From CAZFDT01 sp964518335 (GTDB taxonomy: Bacteria > Planctomycetota > Phycisphaerae > Phycisphaerales > Phycisphaeraceae), in assembly GCA_964518335.1 (NCBI GenBank), contig CAZFDT010000059.1, positions 1-31,318 on the forward strand: a DNA stretch of 31,318 nucleotides, written 5' to 3'. Position 1 is the first letter of the stretch. Every line of letters starts with the position of its first letter. Positions 6,089-17,158 of this stretch are shown here, piece by piece. Below the pieces are notes generated by a model. That model was not told the origin of the DNA. It did no database searches and was given only the letters and a program-made list of their open reading frames with translations. Position numbers and translations under genes: made by a program.

Positions 6089-7270
6089 ATGGTCCGCCTG
6101 ACCCTGCTGTCCCTGGTCCTTCTGACAACTGCCCGCATCGCCATGGCCGACGCCGCGGGCGACGAACTGCAGGAGAAAGTCCTTCAGGCCTACCGCAGCG
6201 TCAACGACTACCGCAGCACCGTCAGCTTCCAGGTGGTGGAGAAATCCGGCCGGTGGACCAACACTCAGTCGGCCGACATCTTCGTCGCCCTCGACCGCGA
6301 CAGCACCCGCCTGTCGTTTGACAAGCCCGATATGCGGCTGTTGATCGACCAGGGCAAGCTGCTGCTCAACAGCCCGGAGATCGAAGGTCGCCACCTGGAG
6401 GTCGAGGCGCCGGCATTCGATCTGGAGGCCATCACACAGGTGACGCCGTTCATCAGCCGCCCGATGACCCCCGACGTGGCGTTCCTCACCGCCAGGGACC
6501 CGATCGCGGCGCTGGGGGGCGTGGGCGAAGGCGGGGTGACGGCCCTGCCCGCCGAGGAGACGCGCCCGGGGCTGCAGTTCAACACCGAGGGCGGCACGAT
6601 GGTGCTGCGGATCAACCCGACGACACATCTCATTGAAACCGCCGTGCAGACACTCGACGTGGAAGAGATGGGCGGCGAAATGGAGGACTCGTTGACCATC
6701 ACGTTCAAGATCGACGCGAAGGCCGGCGAGGCCGCGGGCGATGACGCTTTCAAGATGGACACCGAGGGCTCGACGGCCGTGACGACCGTGGAGGATCTGA
6801 TCGGCAGCGGCGGCATGGGCGACGACGAGGAAGAGGTGACGCTCGAAGGTCAGGAGGCGCCGCAGATCGAGCTCAAGACGCTCGACGGTCAGGCGTTTAC
6901 GCTCTCGGAGGTGAAGGCGAAAGTGGTGGTGCTCGACTTCTGGGCGACGTGGTGTCCGCCCTGCCGCGAGGGCCTGCCGAAGCTGCAGAGTGTGTACGAC
7001 TGGGCCGCCGCCGAGAAGAAAGACGTGGCGATCTACACAGTGAATCTGCAGGAACTGCCTCAGCAGGTGCGCGACTTCTGGACCAAGGGCAAGTTCACCA
7101 TGCCGGTGATCATGGACGCCGACGGCGAGACGGCCGAGGCCTATGGCGTGCAGAGCATTCCGCAGACGTTCGTCATCAGTGGCGGCAAGGTCGCCCACGT
7201 CCACGTCGGGTACGACCCGGCGATGGCGGACACGCTCAAGGCGCAGATTGAGGCGCTGCTGGCGCAGTGA
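6089..7270 (+). CDS. Exported LolA-like/thioredoxin-like (TlpA type) fusion protein
   Basis: This 393-residue protein has a cleavable signal peptide (LTLLSLVLLTTARIAMA, likely cut after residue 20). Next comes a region of about 200 residues resembling the lipoprotein-carrier-like or DUF2092 beta-sheet fold (VLQAYRSVNDYRSTVSFQVV, then IFVALDRDSTRLSFDKPDMRLLIDQGKL). An acidic linker (DDEEEV) leads to a C-terminal thioredoxin domain with WATWCPPC (Cys289 and Cys292) and the cis-Pro motif SIPQTFVI. Thioredoxin-fold proteins of this type reduce or oxidise disulfides in the periplasm, often during cytochrome c maturation. Here the N-terminal domain may bind a lipid or a client protein (inference). 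The start is fixed by AAGGAG 6 bp upstream of ATG 6089. It ends 9 bp from the convergent fmdB-like gene. Confidence 0.85.
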   Translation: MVRLTLLSLVLLTTARIAMADAAGDELQEKVLQAYRSVNDYRSTVSFQVVEKSGRWTNTQSADIFVALDRDSTRLSFDKPDMRLLIDQGKLLLNSPEIEGRHLEVEAPAFDLEAITQVTPFISRPMTPDVAFLTARDPIAALGGVGEGGVTALPAEETRPGLQFNTEGGTMVLRINPTTHLIETAVQTLDVEEMGGEMEDSLTITFKIDAKAGEAAGDDAFKMDTEGSTAVTTVEDLIGSGGMGDDEEEVTLEGQEAPQIELKTLDGQAFTLSEVKAKVVVLDFWATWCPPCREGLPKLQSVYDWAAAEKKDVAIYTVNLQELPQQVRDFWTKGKFTMPVIMDADGETAEAYGVQSIPQTFVISGGKVAHVHVGYDPAMADTLKAQIEALLAQ

Positions 7271-7279
7271 GCCGGGCGG

Positions 7280-7618
7280 TCACTCGGCGGTGGCCTTGGC
7301 TTTGGCTTCGGCCTTTTTGGCGGGCTTGGACTCGGCCTTGGCCGCTGTTGCAGTGGACGCATCGGCGGGCTTGGACTCGCTCGACGCGGGTTTGGCGGCT
7401 TCGCTCTCCTTCTTCGCCGCGCTCTTGTAGCTGTCCGAGCGGTAGTCGGTCTCGTAGAACCCGCTGCCCTTGAAGATCACGCCCGCCCCGGTGCCGATCA
7501 ACCGCTTCAGCCGCGGCTTGCCGCACTCCGGACACTTCTTCAGCGGCTTGGCGGAGATGGACTGAAACTCCTCGAACTCGTGCTCGCAGGCATCGCAGAC
7601 GTAGTCATAAGTGGGCAT
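7280..7618 (-). CDS. FmdB-family zinc-ribbon protein
   Basis: This small protein of 112 residues begins MPTYDYVCDACEHEFEEFQS, the signature of the FmdB/CxxC_CxxC_SSSS family. Zinc-ribbon cysteines are CDAC and CPEC, followed by the conserved FKGSGFYETDYR segment. The last 45 residues are a low-complexity Lys/Ala/Glu/Ser tail, probably disordered. The family is named after a putative regulator of formamidase genes, but its molecular role is not settled. It follows grpE by 6 bp, so it is the last gene of the dnaJ-grpE unit; a link to ribosome or chaperone function is inference from this position only. Confidence 0.92.
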   Translation of the reverse strand: MPTYDYVCDACEHEFEEFQSISAKPLKKCPECGKPRLKRLIGTGAGVIFKGSGFYETDYRSDSYKSAAKKESEAAKPASSESKPADASTATAAKAESKPAKKAEAKAKATAE

Positions 7619-7624
7619 GTTCCG

Positions 7625-8149
7625 TTACTCCGTCACCGTCACTTTGGCGGGGCGCACCGTCTTGTCGCCCAGTCGATAGCCGGGCTGAAACTGAGCGCCC
7701 ACGCGATCGGGTTCGATACCCTCGGCCTTCTGGCGCAGCATGGCCTCGTGCATCGCCGGGTTGAACTCGTCGCCCGGCCGGGCCTCGAAACGCTCGATGC
7801 CAAACCGCTGCAGCGTCGCCAGCAGTTCGTCATGCACGATCCGCAGGCCCTGCAGCACGCTTTCGACCGACGCCTTCCCAGGGTCCACCTCCAGCGCACG
7901 GTCGAAGTGGTCCATCACCATCGCCAGCGCCCGGGCGATGTCCATCATCTGCGTCTCCCTGGCCTGCTGCACGCTCAAATCGGCGCGGCGACGAAAGTTC
8001 TGCAGGTCGGCCAGAGCGCGCAGGTGCTTCTCGCGCAGCTCGTCACGCTCCCTGCGCAGCGACTCGCATTCGTTGTCCACAGGCGAAGACTGCTCGGTGG
8101 AGGCTTCCACGGGGCTGTCCGGCACGGGTTGTTCGTTGATGTCGGTCAT
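7625..8149 (-). CDS. grpE: Nucleotide exchange factor GrpE
   Basis: GrpE releases ADP from DnaK and so resets the Hsp70 cycle. The protein has 174 residues: an acidic disordered start, a long coiled coil (CESLRRERDELREKHLRAL then LQNFRRRAD) that forms the dimer stalk, and the C-terminal beta-wing with the signature RFEARPGDEFNPAMHEAM and VTKVTVTE-type ending (PAKVTVTE). Its ATG overlaps the dnaJ stop as ATGA, so translation is probably coupled. Length and domain order are normal for the family. Confidence 0.96.
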   Translation of the reverse strand: MTDINEQPVPDSPVEASTEQSSPVDNECESLRRERDELREKHLRALADLQNFRRRADLSVQQARETQMMDIARALAMVMDHFDRALEVDPGKASVESVLQGLRIVHDELLATLQRFGIERFEARPGDEFNPAMHEAMLRQKAEGIEPDRVGAQFQPGYRLGDKTVRPAKVTVTE

Positions 8150-9300
8150 GGCTTCTCCTCGCCCTTGCCCGGGTCGAAATATTCCTTGATCTTGTCCCAG
8201 AAGCTGCCGGATTGCGGCATCACCTTCACGTCCTCCGTTTCCGCGTAGGCCCGCAGCAGCTCCTGCTGACGCGCACTGAGCTTCTGGGGAATCTCCACCT
8301 GCACGATGACCAGCAGGTCGCCGCGCCGCCCCCCGCGCAGGTTGGGCAGGCCCTTGCCCGACACTTTGAGCACCGACCCGTGCTGCGTGCCGCGCTTGAT
8401 CTCCAGCGGGACCTTGCCCTCCAGCGACGGCACCTCGACGGTGGCGCCCAGGGCCAACTGGGCGAAACTCACCGGCATGGTGAGGACCAGGTCGTCCTCG
8501 TGCCGCTCGAACAGCTTGTGCTGGGCAAGTCGGACGACGACGTGCAGATCACCGCGTGGCCCACCGTGTTCGCCCGGCTCGCCCTCGCCGCCCACACGGA
8601 TGGCCTGGCCATCGTGAATGCCGGCGGGGATCTTGACCGTCAGCACGCGGCGCTTGGGTTTGCGGCCCGAGCCGTTGCAGTCGCGGCAGGGGTCTTTGAT
8701 GACCTGGCCCGCGCCGCCGCACGCCGGACAGGTGGTGGCGATGCGGAACATGCCGCCGAAGCCGGTCTGCGCGACCTGCCCGACGCCGCCGCAGGTGGGG
8801 CAGCTCAGCGGCTTGCTGCCGGCCTTGGCGCCGGAGCCTTCGCAAGTCGTGCAGCGGTCCTGCCGGGTGAAGTCGATCTCCTTCTCGACGCCGGAGGCGA
8901 CCTCTTCGAGGGTGACTTCAGCGATGTACTGCAGGTCGTAGCCCCGGCGAGGCTGGGCCGCGCCGCGCCGTCCACGGGGGCGATGGCCGCCGAGCATCTC
9001 CCCGAAGATGTCCTCGAACATCGAGAAGATGTCCCCGGCGTTCATGTGCGAGAAGTCGTGCGTGCTCGTGCCGCGCAGGCCTTCGTGCCCGTAGCGGTCG
9101 TAACGCTGGCGCTTCTCGCGGTCGGACAGGACCTCGTAGGCTTCGGCGGCTTCCTTGAACTTTGCCTCCGCCTCCGCGTCGCCGGGGTTGCGGTCGGGGT
9201 GATACTTCATCGCCAGCTTGCGGTACGCGCGCTTGATGTCGTCATCGCTCGCCGAACGTTCGATGCCGAGTACCTCGTAATATTCGCGAGTCGTGGGCAT
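8146..9300 (-). CDS. dnaJ: Chaperone DnaJ (type I Hsp40)
   Basis: DnaJ delivers substrates to DnaK and stimulates its ATPase. The 384-residue protein has a J-domain with HPD at 34-36, a linker of about residues 70-120, four CxxCxGxG zinc motifs (C150-C153, C167-C170, C191-C194, C205-C208) and the two C-terminal beta domains ending in the dimerisation helix (LSARQQELL). The linker is unusual: instead of a Gly/Phe-rich stretch it has FSHMNAGDIFSMFEDIFGEM followed by an Arg-rich GHRPRGRRGAAQPRRG. It heads the dnaJ-grpE-fmdB unit. The GH29 gene stops only 6 bp upstream, so dnaJ either shares its transcript or has a promoter inside it. No ribosome site stands out before the ATG. Confidence 0.97.
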   Translation of the reverse strand: MPTTREYYEVLGIERSASDDDIKRAYRKLAMKYHPDRNPGDAEAEAKFKEAAEAYEVLSDREKRQRYDRYGHEGLRGTSTHDFSHMNAGDIFSMFEDIFGEMLGGHRPRGRRGAAQPRRGYDLQYIAEVTLEEVASGVEKEIDFTRQDRCTTCEGSGAKAGSKPLSCPTCGGVGQVAQTGFGGMFRIATTCPACGGAGQVIKDPCRDCNGSGRKPKRRVLTVKIPAGIHDGQAIRVGGEGEPGEHGGPRGDLHVVVRLAQHKLFERHEDDLVLTMPVSFAQLALGATVEVPSLEGKVPLEIKRGTQHGSVLKVSGKGLPNLRGGRRGDLLVIVQVEIPQKLSARQQELLRAYAETEDVKVMPQSGSFWDKIKEYFDPGKGEEKP

Positions 9301-9306
9301 AGGGAC

Positions 9307-10308
9307 CTATCGACCAAATTGCCTCATACTCTTCGCCAGGCGCATCAACGCTGCGACATGGTCGGCAGGAAGTACGCCGTGTCGGTCGGGCGGAACGTTC
9401 AGCAGCAGGTTGGTTCTGCGTTCACGGCTGATGAGACGCATGCCGAGCAGTTCGGCATCGCTTCGCGCATGATCGCCATCGACGAAGAACCACTGATAGC
9501 CAATCGGATCGCACACCTCGCCGGAGATGTAGTAGTCCTGCGTCTGCGTGTCGCGCGGCCCGAGGGCGTGCCAGGGGTTGTAACCGCGGTTGGACGCGGG
9601 CAACCACCGTTCGATCGCCATCAGATCGGTGGGCCAGGCGTTGGCGTAGTTGAGCTTGGAACCGTCGCCGAACCCATTGTTCATCATGATCAGCGCGTCG
9701 GGTTGAAGCGATGCGATCTGCGCGTACTGACGTCGGCGTCCGTCGGCGCCGAGCACCTGGGGAATGTCGATCCACACCTCGACCACGCGCCCGTAGCGTG
9801 TGAGCAGTTCCTCGATTTGTGCGAGTTGGAAGTCGCGATACGCCTGCGTGGTAAACGACCGTTCCCACGTGGCGAACGTCGGCGTGTCGCTGCCCATCCG
9901 GTGGTGGTTGTCCCATGAGCAGTAGTACAGGCCAGGTTTTACATCATACCGCTCACAGGCCTTGAAGAACCGTTCGACCACGTCGGTCGGGTTGCTGCTG
10001 TGGCCCACGTGATAGTCGGTGTGATCGGTGGGCCAAAGACAGAAGCCGCTGACGTGCTTGGCGGTAAGCACGGCATAGCGCATGCCTGACTCGGCAGCGA
10101 CACGCACCCACTGATCGACATCCAAGGCGTCGGGTGCGTAGTGGCTGGCGGGTCGGTCACCCAGGGACAGTTCATTGCCGTCATAGGTGCTCATGCCAAA
10201 GTGGATGAACATGCCGTACTGCAACTGTTCCCACGCTTTGAGCTTCGCCAGCGGCAGACGCTGGGCGCCGGTGCGGGCGTCGGATTGTGCGGCGTGATCC
10301 GTGGTCAT
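9307..10308 (-). CDS. Alpha-L-fucosidase-like glycoside hydrolase (GH29 type)
   Basis: The 333-residue protein has the GH29 N-terminal barrel hallmarks: WEQLQYGMFIHFGMSTY, YAVLTAKHVSGFCLWPT, the D-Y-H segment, and GLYYCSWD. GH29 enzymes cleave alpha-fucosides by a retaining mechanism with an Asp nucleophile, usually in a WFDG-like motif. The matching segment here is VEVWIDIPQV, so the Asp is present in an altered context. The C-terminal jelly-roll domain of larger members is missing; the chain ends after NLLLNVPPDRHG. ATG 10308 follows a GAAGGG ribosome site. No signal peptide is visible, implying a cytoplasmic enzyme. It is separated from groEL by a terminator and lies 6 bp before dnaJ, an odd companion. 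The exact sugar cannot be inferred. Confidence 0.82.
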   Translation of the reverse strand: MTTDHAAQSDARTGAQRLPLAKLKAWEQLQYGMFIHFGMSTYDGNELSLGDRPASHYAPDALDVDQWVRVAAESGMRYAVLTAKHVSGFCLWPTDHTDYHVGHSSNPTDVVERFFKACERYDVKPGLYYCSWDNHHRMGSDTPTFATWERSFTTQAYRDFQLAQIEELLTRYGRVVEVWIDIPQVLGADGRRRQYAQIASLQPDALIMMNNGFGDGSKLNYANAWPTDLMAIERWLPASNRGYNPWHALGPRDTQTQDYYISGEVCDPIGYQWFFVDGDHARSDAELLGMRLISRERRTNLLLNVPPDRHGVLPADHVAALMRLAKSMRQFGR

Positions 10309-10323
10309 CGCGAGCCCTTCGGC

Positions 10324-10355
10324 AAAAAAGCCCACAGACGTTGGCCCGTGGGCTT
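10324..10355 (-). terminator. Rho-independent terminator of the gro cluster
   Basis: On the minus strand, an 8-bp stem AAGCCCAC/GTGGGCTT (10328-10335 with 10348-10355) with a 12-nt loop is followed by a run of six T. It lies 35 bp beyond the groEL stop at 10390 and isolates the gro operon from the fucosidase-like gene. Confidence 0.85.
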
Positions 10356-10389
10356 CGGAGGTTTCACTGTTACCGTCGCGCGCCGGGCC

Positions 10390-12003
<1,614 letters not shown>

Positions 12004-12032
12004 ATCAAATTGCTCCTTGCGATTTGGGACCG

Positions 12033-12058
12033 GGGCGGCTGCGCCGCGGCCGCTACGC
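12033..12058. repeat. Palindrome-containing repeat in the groES-groEL gap (copy A)
   Basis: GGGCGGCTGCGCCGC, three variable bases, then CGCTACGC. The GCGGC-TGC-GCCGC part can form a hairpin. The same 26-bp arrangement, 23 of 26 identical, occurs in the other gap of the cluster at 12431-12456. Confidence 0.65.
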
Positions 12059-12069
12059 GAAGATGGTTC

Positions 12070-12384
12070 TTACTTCTCCAGCACGCCCAGCAGTTCGCTC
12101 TCGCGCAGGATCATGTGCTTGTCGCCGTCGATATCGACCTCGGTGCCGGCGTACTTGCCGTAGATCACCGTGTCGCCCTTCTTGACGCACACGGGGGTGC
12201 GATCGCCCTTGTCCGACAGCTTGCCCGGGCCCACGGCCAGGACCGTGCCGGTCATCGGCTTCTCCTTGGCACCCTCGGGCAGGTACAGCCCGCTGGCGGT
12301 CTTGCTCTCGGCCTCGCTGGGCCTGATCAGCACACGGTCGTCGATCGGGCGAATGGTCGTCTTGGTCGCTGTTGCAGTTGCCAT
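12070..12384 (-). CDS. groES: Co-chaperonin GroES
   Basis: The 10-kDa lid of the chaperonin has 104 residues, with a family-typical core: IRPIDDRVLIRPSEAESKT, the mobile loop SGLYLPEGAKEKPM, VLAVGPGKLSD, and GDTVIYGKYAGTEVDIDGDKHMILRESELLGVL. The N-terminal MATATATKTT is a short extension. A GGAG site lies before ATG 12384. It is located between two groEL genes and downstream of the first, which reverses the usual groES-groEL order. The gaps on either side (88 and 66 bp) each contain a copy of the same palindromic repeat. Confidence 0.97.
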   Translation of the reverse strand: MATATATKTTIRPIDDRVLIRPSEAESKTASGLYLPEGAKEKPMTGTVLAVGPGKLSDKGDRTPVCVKKGDTVIYGKYAGTEVDIDGDKHMILRESELLGVLEK

Positions 12385-12430
12385 TGTGGGTATCTCCGTG
12401 GTTCGTGTGGTGCTTGTGTATTCGTGAAGA

Positions 12431-12456
12431 GGGCGGCTGCGCCGCTCTCGCTACGC
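12431..12456. repeat. Palindrome-containing repeat in the groEL-groES gap (copy B)
   Basis: This second copy of the 26-bp element reads GGGCGGCTGCGCCGC, TCT, CGCTACGC in the same orientation as copy A. It starts 42 bp downstream of the stop of the first groEL gene in the plus-strand sense and ends before groES. Confidence 0.65.
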
Positions 12457-12472
12457 ATGACTCTTCCGGGGG

Positions 12473-14173
<1,701 letters not shown>

Positions 14174-14446
14174 GGGGTGTGTCTCCGTAATGCCCTGATG
14201 GATTGGTGCCGGGGTTGATCCTCACGTCCGCTGCCTGTCATGCCGCCGCCAAGACCGATCGCGGCGACACCACGAGCATGAACGCGGTCACATGGTGCAA
14301 GAAGAGCGCCGCCGCGAGCAGAATGGGCTAAAAACGAGATAAGTCGTTACCAATACAGTGACTTAGAGGTGATCTGGGTCGCCGCCTGTGACACCGGTGA
14401 CGCCCCGCCAACCTGACAGTCGCGGGCGCGGCAGCCCGGCCGGGTG

Positions 14447-15568
14447 TCAGTGTGGCAGGCCGGTCGCCCATGGATTGGCGGTTGCAGGCAGCTCCGGCGT
14501 GAACTTGAAGCTGGGATCGGCCTGCTGGCGGTCGCGGATGGCGTTGACCTGCCGCCATGTGGCGAGCAGACCCCGGGGACAGACGGGCATGTCGTGGCGG
14601 ATCAGCCGGTGGAGCTTGCCCAGCCTGTAGCAGGGCACGGCCGCGTACATGTGGTGCTCGGTGTGGTAGTTCATATGCCAGTAGAGGAACTGCAGGACCG
14701 GGTTGAGGTACAGGGTGCGGCAGCAGAGGCGGTAGTCGGGGACGTTGTCCTGCATGCCCACGTGCTGGCTGGCGTTGCAGAGAAAATGCACCCACCCGCC
14801 GAAGATCATGGGGAACGTGAACACCAGCGGGAAAATCCACCAGCCCATGGCCAGTGCGGCAGCGAGCAGCAGCGCGTGGCCGACAAGCAGCACCCACGCC
14901 CAGCGCACCAGGGCGCGCCGGCGCTGCGGATCGCTCTCGGGAAAGAGCGATGCCGTCCACGGATCGGCCATGTTGATCCGACCGACGGCGAGCTTGAACT
15001 GGGACTTGAGGATGTTGTAGGGATATCGCACGTTGACGATGCCCGTCTTGGCCACGTTCCGGAAGCTGTATTGCACGGGCAGCACGACTTCCAGATCGTC
15101 GGGCGGGTGGAGCGTGAACTTGTGGTGCTCGGTGTGGCTGGCCCAGAACCAATGATGGTTGTGCCAGCCCAGAAACGAGAACACGCGGAGAAACAGGGCA
15201 TTGAGCCAGCGGGTCCTGAACACCGAGTCGTGGACGAGCTCGTGGAACCCGTTGATGAGAAAGTGCCAGAAGTGCCCGTTGGCGAACACCAGCGCCGCCG
15301 TGACGTACCACGGCCAGTGCAGGAAGGAATAGATGCTCGCGCCGCAGCCGGCCGCGAGCACGCCCAGGTACCCCAGCGTCTGGGCGAATCCCAGCAGGTT
15401 GCTGCGCTTGTTGAGCTGGCTCAGCGCCTCGCGGGGCACGGGGCAGCGATACCACGCCACGCGCTGCTTGCGCGGCGGGGCGTTGTAGGTTGGGCCGGGC
15501 GTCAACACCTCGTCATCGCGCAGTTCGACGGCGGCGGCGTGATCAGGGGCGATATCTTGCACTGGCAT
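14447..15568 (-). CDS. Membrane fatty acid desaturase/hydroxylase-like di-iron protein
   Basis: This 373-residue membrane protein has the histidine boxes of the fatty acid desaturase superfamily: HELVH (109-113), HTEHH (145-149) and HTEHH (302-306), with an extra QH at 268-269. The boxes bind two irons for O2-dependent desaturation or hydroxylation. Hydrophobic segments flank them (about residues 60-105 and 220-265). The preferred start is ATG 15568; the longer frame to 15625 adds a Ser/Pro-rich stretch. Box spacing resembles acyl-lipid desaturases and related hydroxylases, but the substrate (fatty acid, carotenoid or sphingoid) cannot be told. It lies 120 bp downstream of pgeF and 273 bp upstream of the gro cluster, and is probably its own transcription unit. 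Confidence 0.88.
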   Translation of the reverse strand: MPVQDIAPDHAAAVELRDDEVLTPGPTYNAPPRKQRVAWYRCPVPREALSQLNKRSNLLGFAQTLGYLGVLAAGCGASIYSFLHWPWYVTAALVFANGHFWHFLINGFHELVHDSVFRTRWLNALFLRVFSFLGWHNHHWFWASHTEHHKFTLHPPDDLEVVLPVQYSFRNVAKTGIVNVRYPYNILKSQFKLAVGRINMADPWTASLFPESDPQRRRALVRWAWVLLVGHALLLAAALAMGWWIFPLVFTFPMIFGGWVHFLCNASQHVGMQDNVPDYRLCCRTLYLNPVLQFLYWHMNYHTEHHMYAAVPCYRLGKLHRLIRHDMPVCPRGLLATWRQVNAIRDRQQADPSFKFTPELPATANPWATGLPH

Positions 15569-15688
15569 GGCGGGCGATTCCGTTCGGGGTGGACTCAGCA
15601 AGTATTGTCGCGCCCCGTCGGTCAATGTCGTCTGACCGCATCGACCGGAGAAAACTGAACACCCCCGCCGTCCCGCGCCGGCGCGGCA

Positions 15689-16465
15689 TCAGCCGGGCAT
15701 GGCGATCACGGCGGCCATGCGGCCCGTGATCCCGGCATCGCGGCGATGACTGAAGAACTCGTCACTGTCGCGGTAGGTGCAAAGGTCGGCCGCATCGATC
15801 GCCACGACGCCAGCCTGCTGCAACTGCACCGTCACGGCATGAACCAGGTCGATGTGCGGCCGCGGCCAGCGCCCGTGCACCACCGCATCGCCCAAGCCCA
15901 CGGCCTCGAACGCCTGTGCAACTTCCTCGCCAACCTCGAAATGCTCGACGCCGATGCATGGTCCGATTGCGGCGACCGGCTGGCCGCGACACGTCGCCAC
16001 GGCGTGCGGCACGACCTGTGCGACCGCACCACGCCAACCCGCGTGGATCGCCGCCACGGCCCGTCCCTTCGGCCAGGCCAGCAGCACCGGCACACAATCG
16101 GCGGTGCGAATCACCAGCAGCCGATTCCTCGCCTCCGTCACGATCGCGTCGGCGCACGGCGCTTCGGCAGGCTTCACAAGCTGGTCGCCGGCACGCCACA
16201 CCTCGCCGCCGTGAACCTGGCGACACTCGACCCGCGGCATCCGCGCCACGCTCAGCGCCTGCCGCAGCCGCCGGTAGTTTTCTGCAATGGAGGTGTTGAA
16301 ATCGGTACTCTCGTCCTTGGCCAACGGGCCGAGGTTCAGTGCAGCGTAGGGCCCGCGGCTGACGCCGCCCAGGCGCGTCGTGAAGGCATGGAGCGCTCCC
16401 GCATCGCGCAGCAATGGCGACTGGTACGTCACCACGCCGTTGCCGTGTTCCGTGCGTTGGAGCAT
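15689..16465 (-). CDS. pgeF: Multicopper-oxidase-fold purine nucleoside phosphorylase (PgeF/YfiH)
   Basis: Members of this family (YfiH, laccase-domain) are zinc-dependent enzymes that cleave purine nucleosides. In some bacteria the protein edits muropeptide precursors. The 258-residue chain has the three-ligand signature: CRQVHG (His85), TADCVPVLL (Cys124) and HAGWRGAV (His141), followed by GPCIGVEHFEVG and the closing DLCTY and FFSHRRD motifs. It starts with ATG 16465, 18 bp after the stop of the coiled-coil gene, so the two are likely cotranscribed. Length is normal. The specific substrate in this organism is unproven. Confidence 0.93.
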   Translation of the reverse strand: MLQRTEHGNGVVTYQSPLLRDAGALHAFTTRLGGVSRGPYAALNLGPLAKDESTDFNTSIAENYRRLRQALSVARMPRVECRQVHGGEVWRAGDQLVKPAEAPCADAIVTEARNRLLVIRTADCVPVLLAWPKGRAVAAIHAGWRGAVAQVVPHAVATCRGQPVAAIGPCIGVEHFEVGEEVAQAFEAVGLGDAVVHGRWPRPHIDLVHAVTVQLQQAGVVAIDAADLCTYRDSDEFFSHRRDAGITGRMAAVIAMPG

Positions 16466-16483
16466 GAGGCGGAGTCGGTGCGG

Positions 16484-17158
16484 CTACTGCGCGTTGACCA
16501 GGCGCACCACGAAGATCGCCAGCGTCACCGACGACGCCAGGGCGATGATGGCCAGCGCCCAGCTCACCATCGACAGGACGACGACCTGGCGATGGCTGCG
16601 GGCGACCATGTCGCGCACGGCCTTGTTGCGCTCGTCGCTCTCGACGACGGCGGCGCGAAGCGTGTCGCGCGCTTCGCGGTTGGCGTCGTCGAGGCGCTGG
16701 ATCGTCGTGCCCAGCGTACCCAGACGATCGCTCAGTTCCTGCTGCGACTCCTCACCGCTCTGGATGTGGCTGCCGATTTTCGCCGTCGCCTGCGTCAACC
16801 CCGAGAGTGCGGCCGACAACTCACCCGAGGCCCGGTTCTGATGCTCGAGGTTGGCGTGAATCGCCTCCAGCACGCGCGTCTGATTGCGGTTGCTGTCAGG
16901 TATGGCCCGCAGCAGATCGGGCATCGCCTGCATCACCTCGAGCATTCGGCGCGACTGATGCGACTGCTCCTCGAGGTGGCTGCGCACCGCCTTCATCGTG
17001 TCGATGACCTCGGCGTACCCGCTGCGAAGCTGCGCCATCGTGACCTCGCGGCCCGCGGCGTCGTCGCCGTCGTTGCGCACCAGGTCAACCTGCACCGGCC
17101 CCTTGTCCTTACGAGTCCAGTGCAACAGGCTTCCGATCCGGCTGGCGACCGTGGGCAT
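16484..17158 (-). CDS. Coiled-coil protein with one C-terminal membrane anchor, unknown function
   Basis: I recognise no family. ATG 17158 follows AAGGAAAGGGAG and gives 224 residues, while the frame further upstream (to 17350) has weak coding character. The body is mostly amphipathic helix rich in Glu, Gln, Arg and Ser, with heptad-like stretches (VRSHLEEQSHQSRRMLEVMQ, then LSDRLGTLGTTIQRLDDANR). It ends in a single hydrophobic span of about 25 residues (VVVLSMVSWALAIIALASSV) and a short tail. A tail-anchored rod facing the cytoplasm is the simplest reading. Function is unknown. Its partner downstream is pgeF, 18 bp away. Confidence 0.75.
   Translation of the reverse strand: MPTVASRIGSLLHWTRKDKGPVQVDLVRNDGDDAAGREVTMAQLRSGYAEVIDTMKAVRSHLEEQSHQSRRMLEVMQAMPDLLRAIPDSNRNQTRVLEAIHANLEHQNRASGELSAALSGLTQATAKIGSHIQSGEESQQELSDRLGTLGTTIQRLDDANREARDTLRAAVVESDERNKAVRDMVARSHRQVVVLSMVSWALAIIALASSVTLAIFVVRLVNAQ

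Noticed and set aside
5204..7204. Minus-strand frame of 666 codons spanning sat and the thioredoxin-fold gene
   Set aside because: It is antisense to the thioredoxin gene and out of frame with sat, which has clear catalytic motifs in another frame.
8212..9918. Plus-strand frame of 568 codons opposite dnaJ and the GH29 gene
   Set aside because: It is a shadow frame antisense to genes with clear family motifs and has no domain of its own.
14333..14348. Inverted repeat AACGA-N6-TCGTT upstream of groEL as a heat-shock operator
   Set aside because: The arms are only 5 bp, it does not match CIRCE, and no matching copy is seen near the other chaperone genes.
14174..14446. Sigma-32-type promoter before groEL
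   Set aside because: GCCCATTCT on the minus strand resembles part of a heat-shock -10, but no CTTGAA-like -35 lies at a suitable distance.
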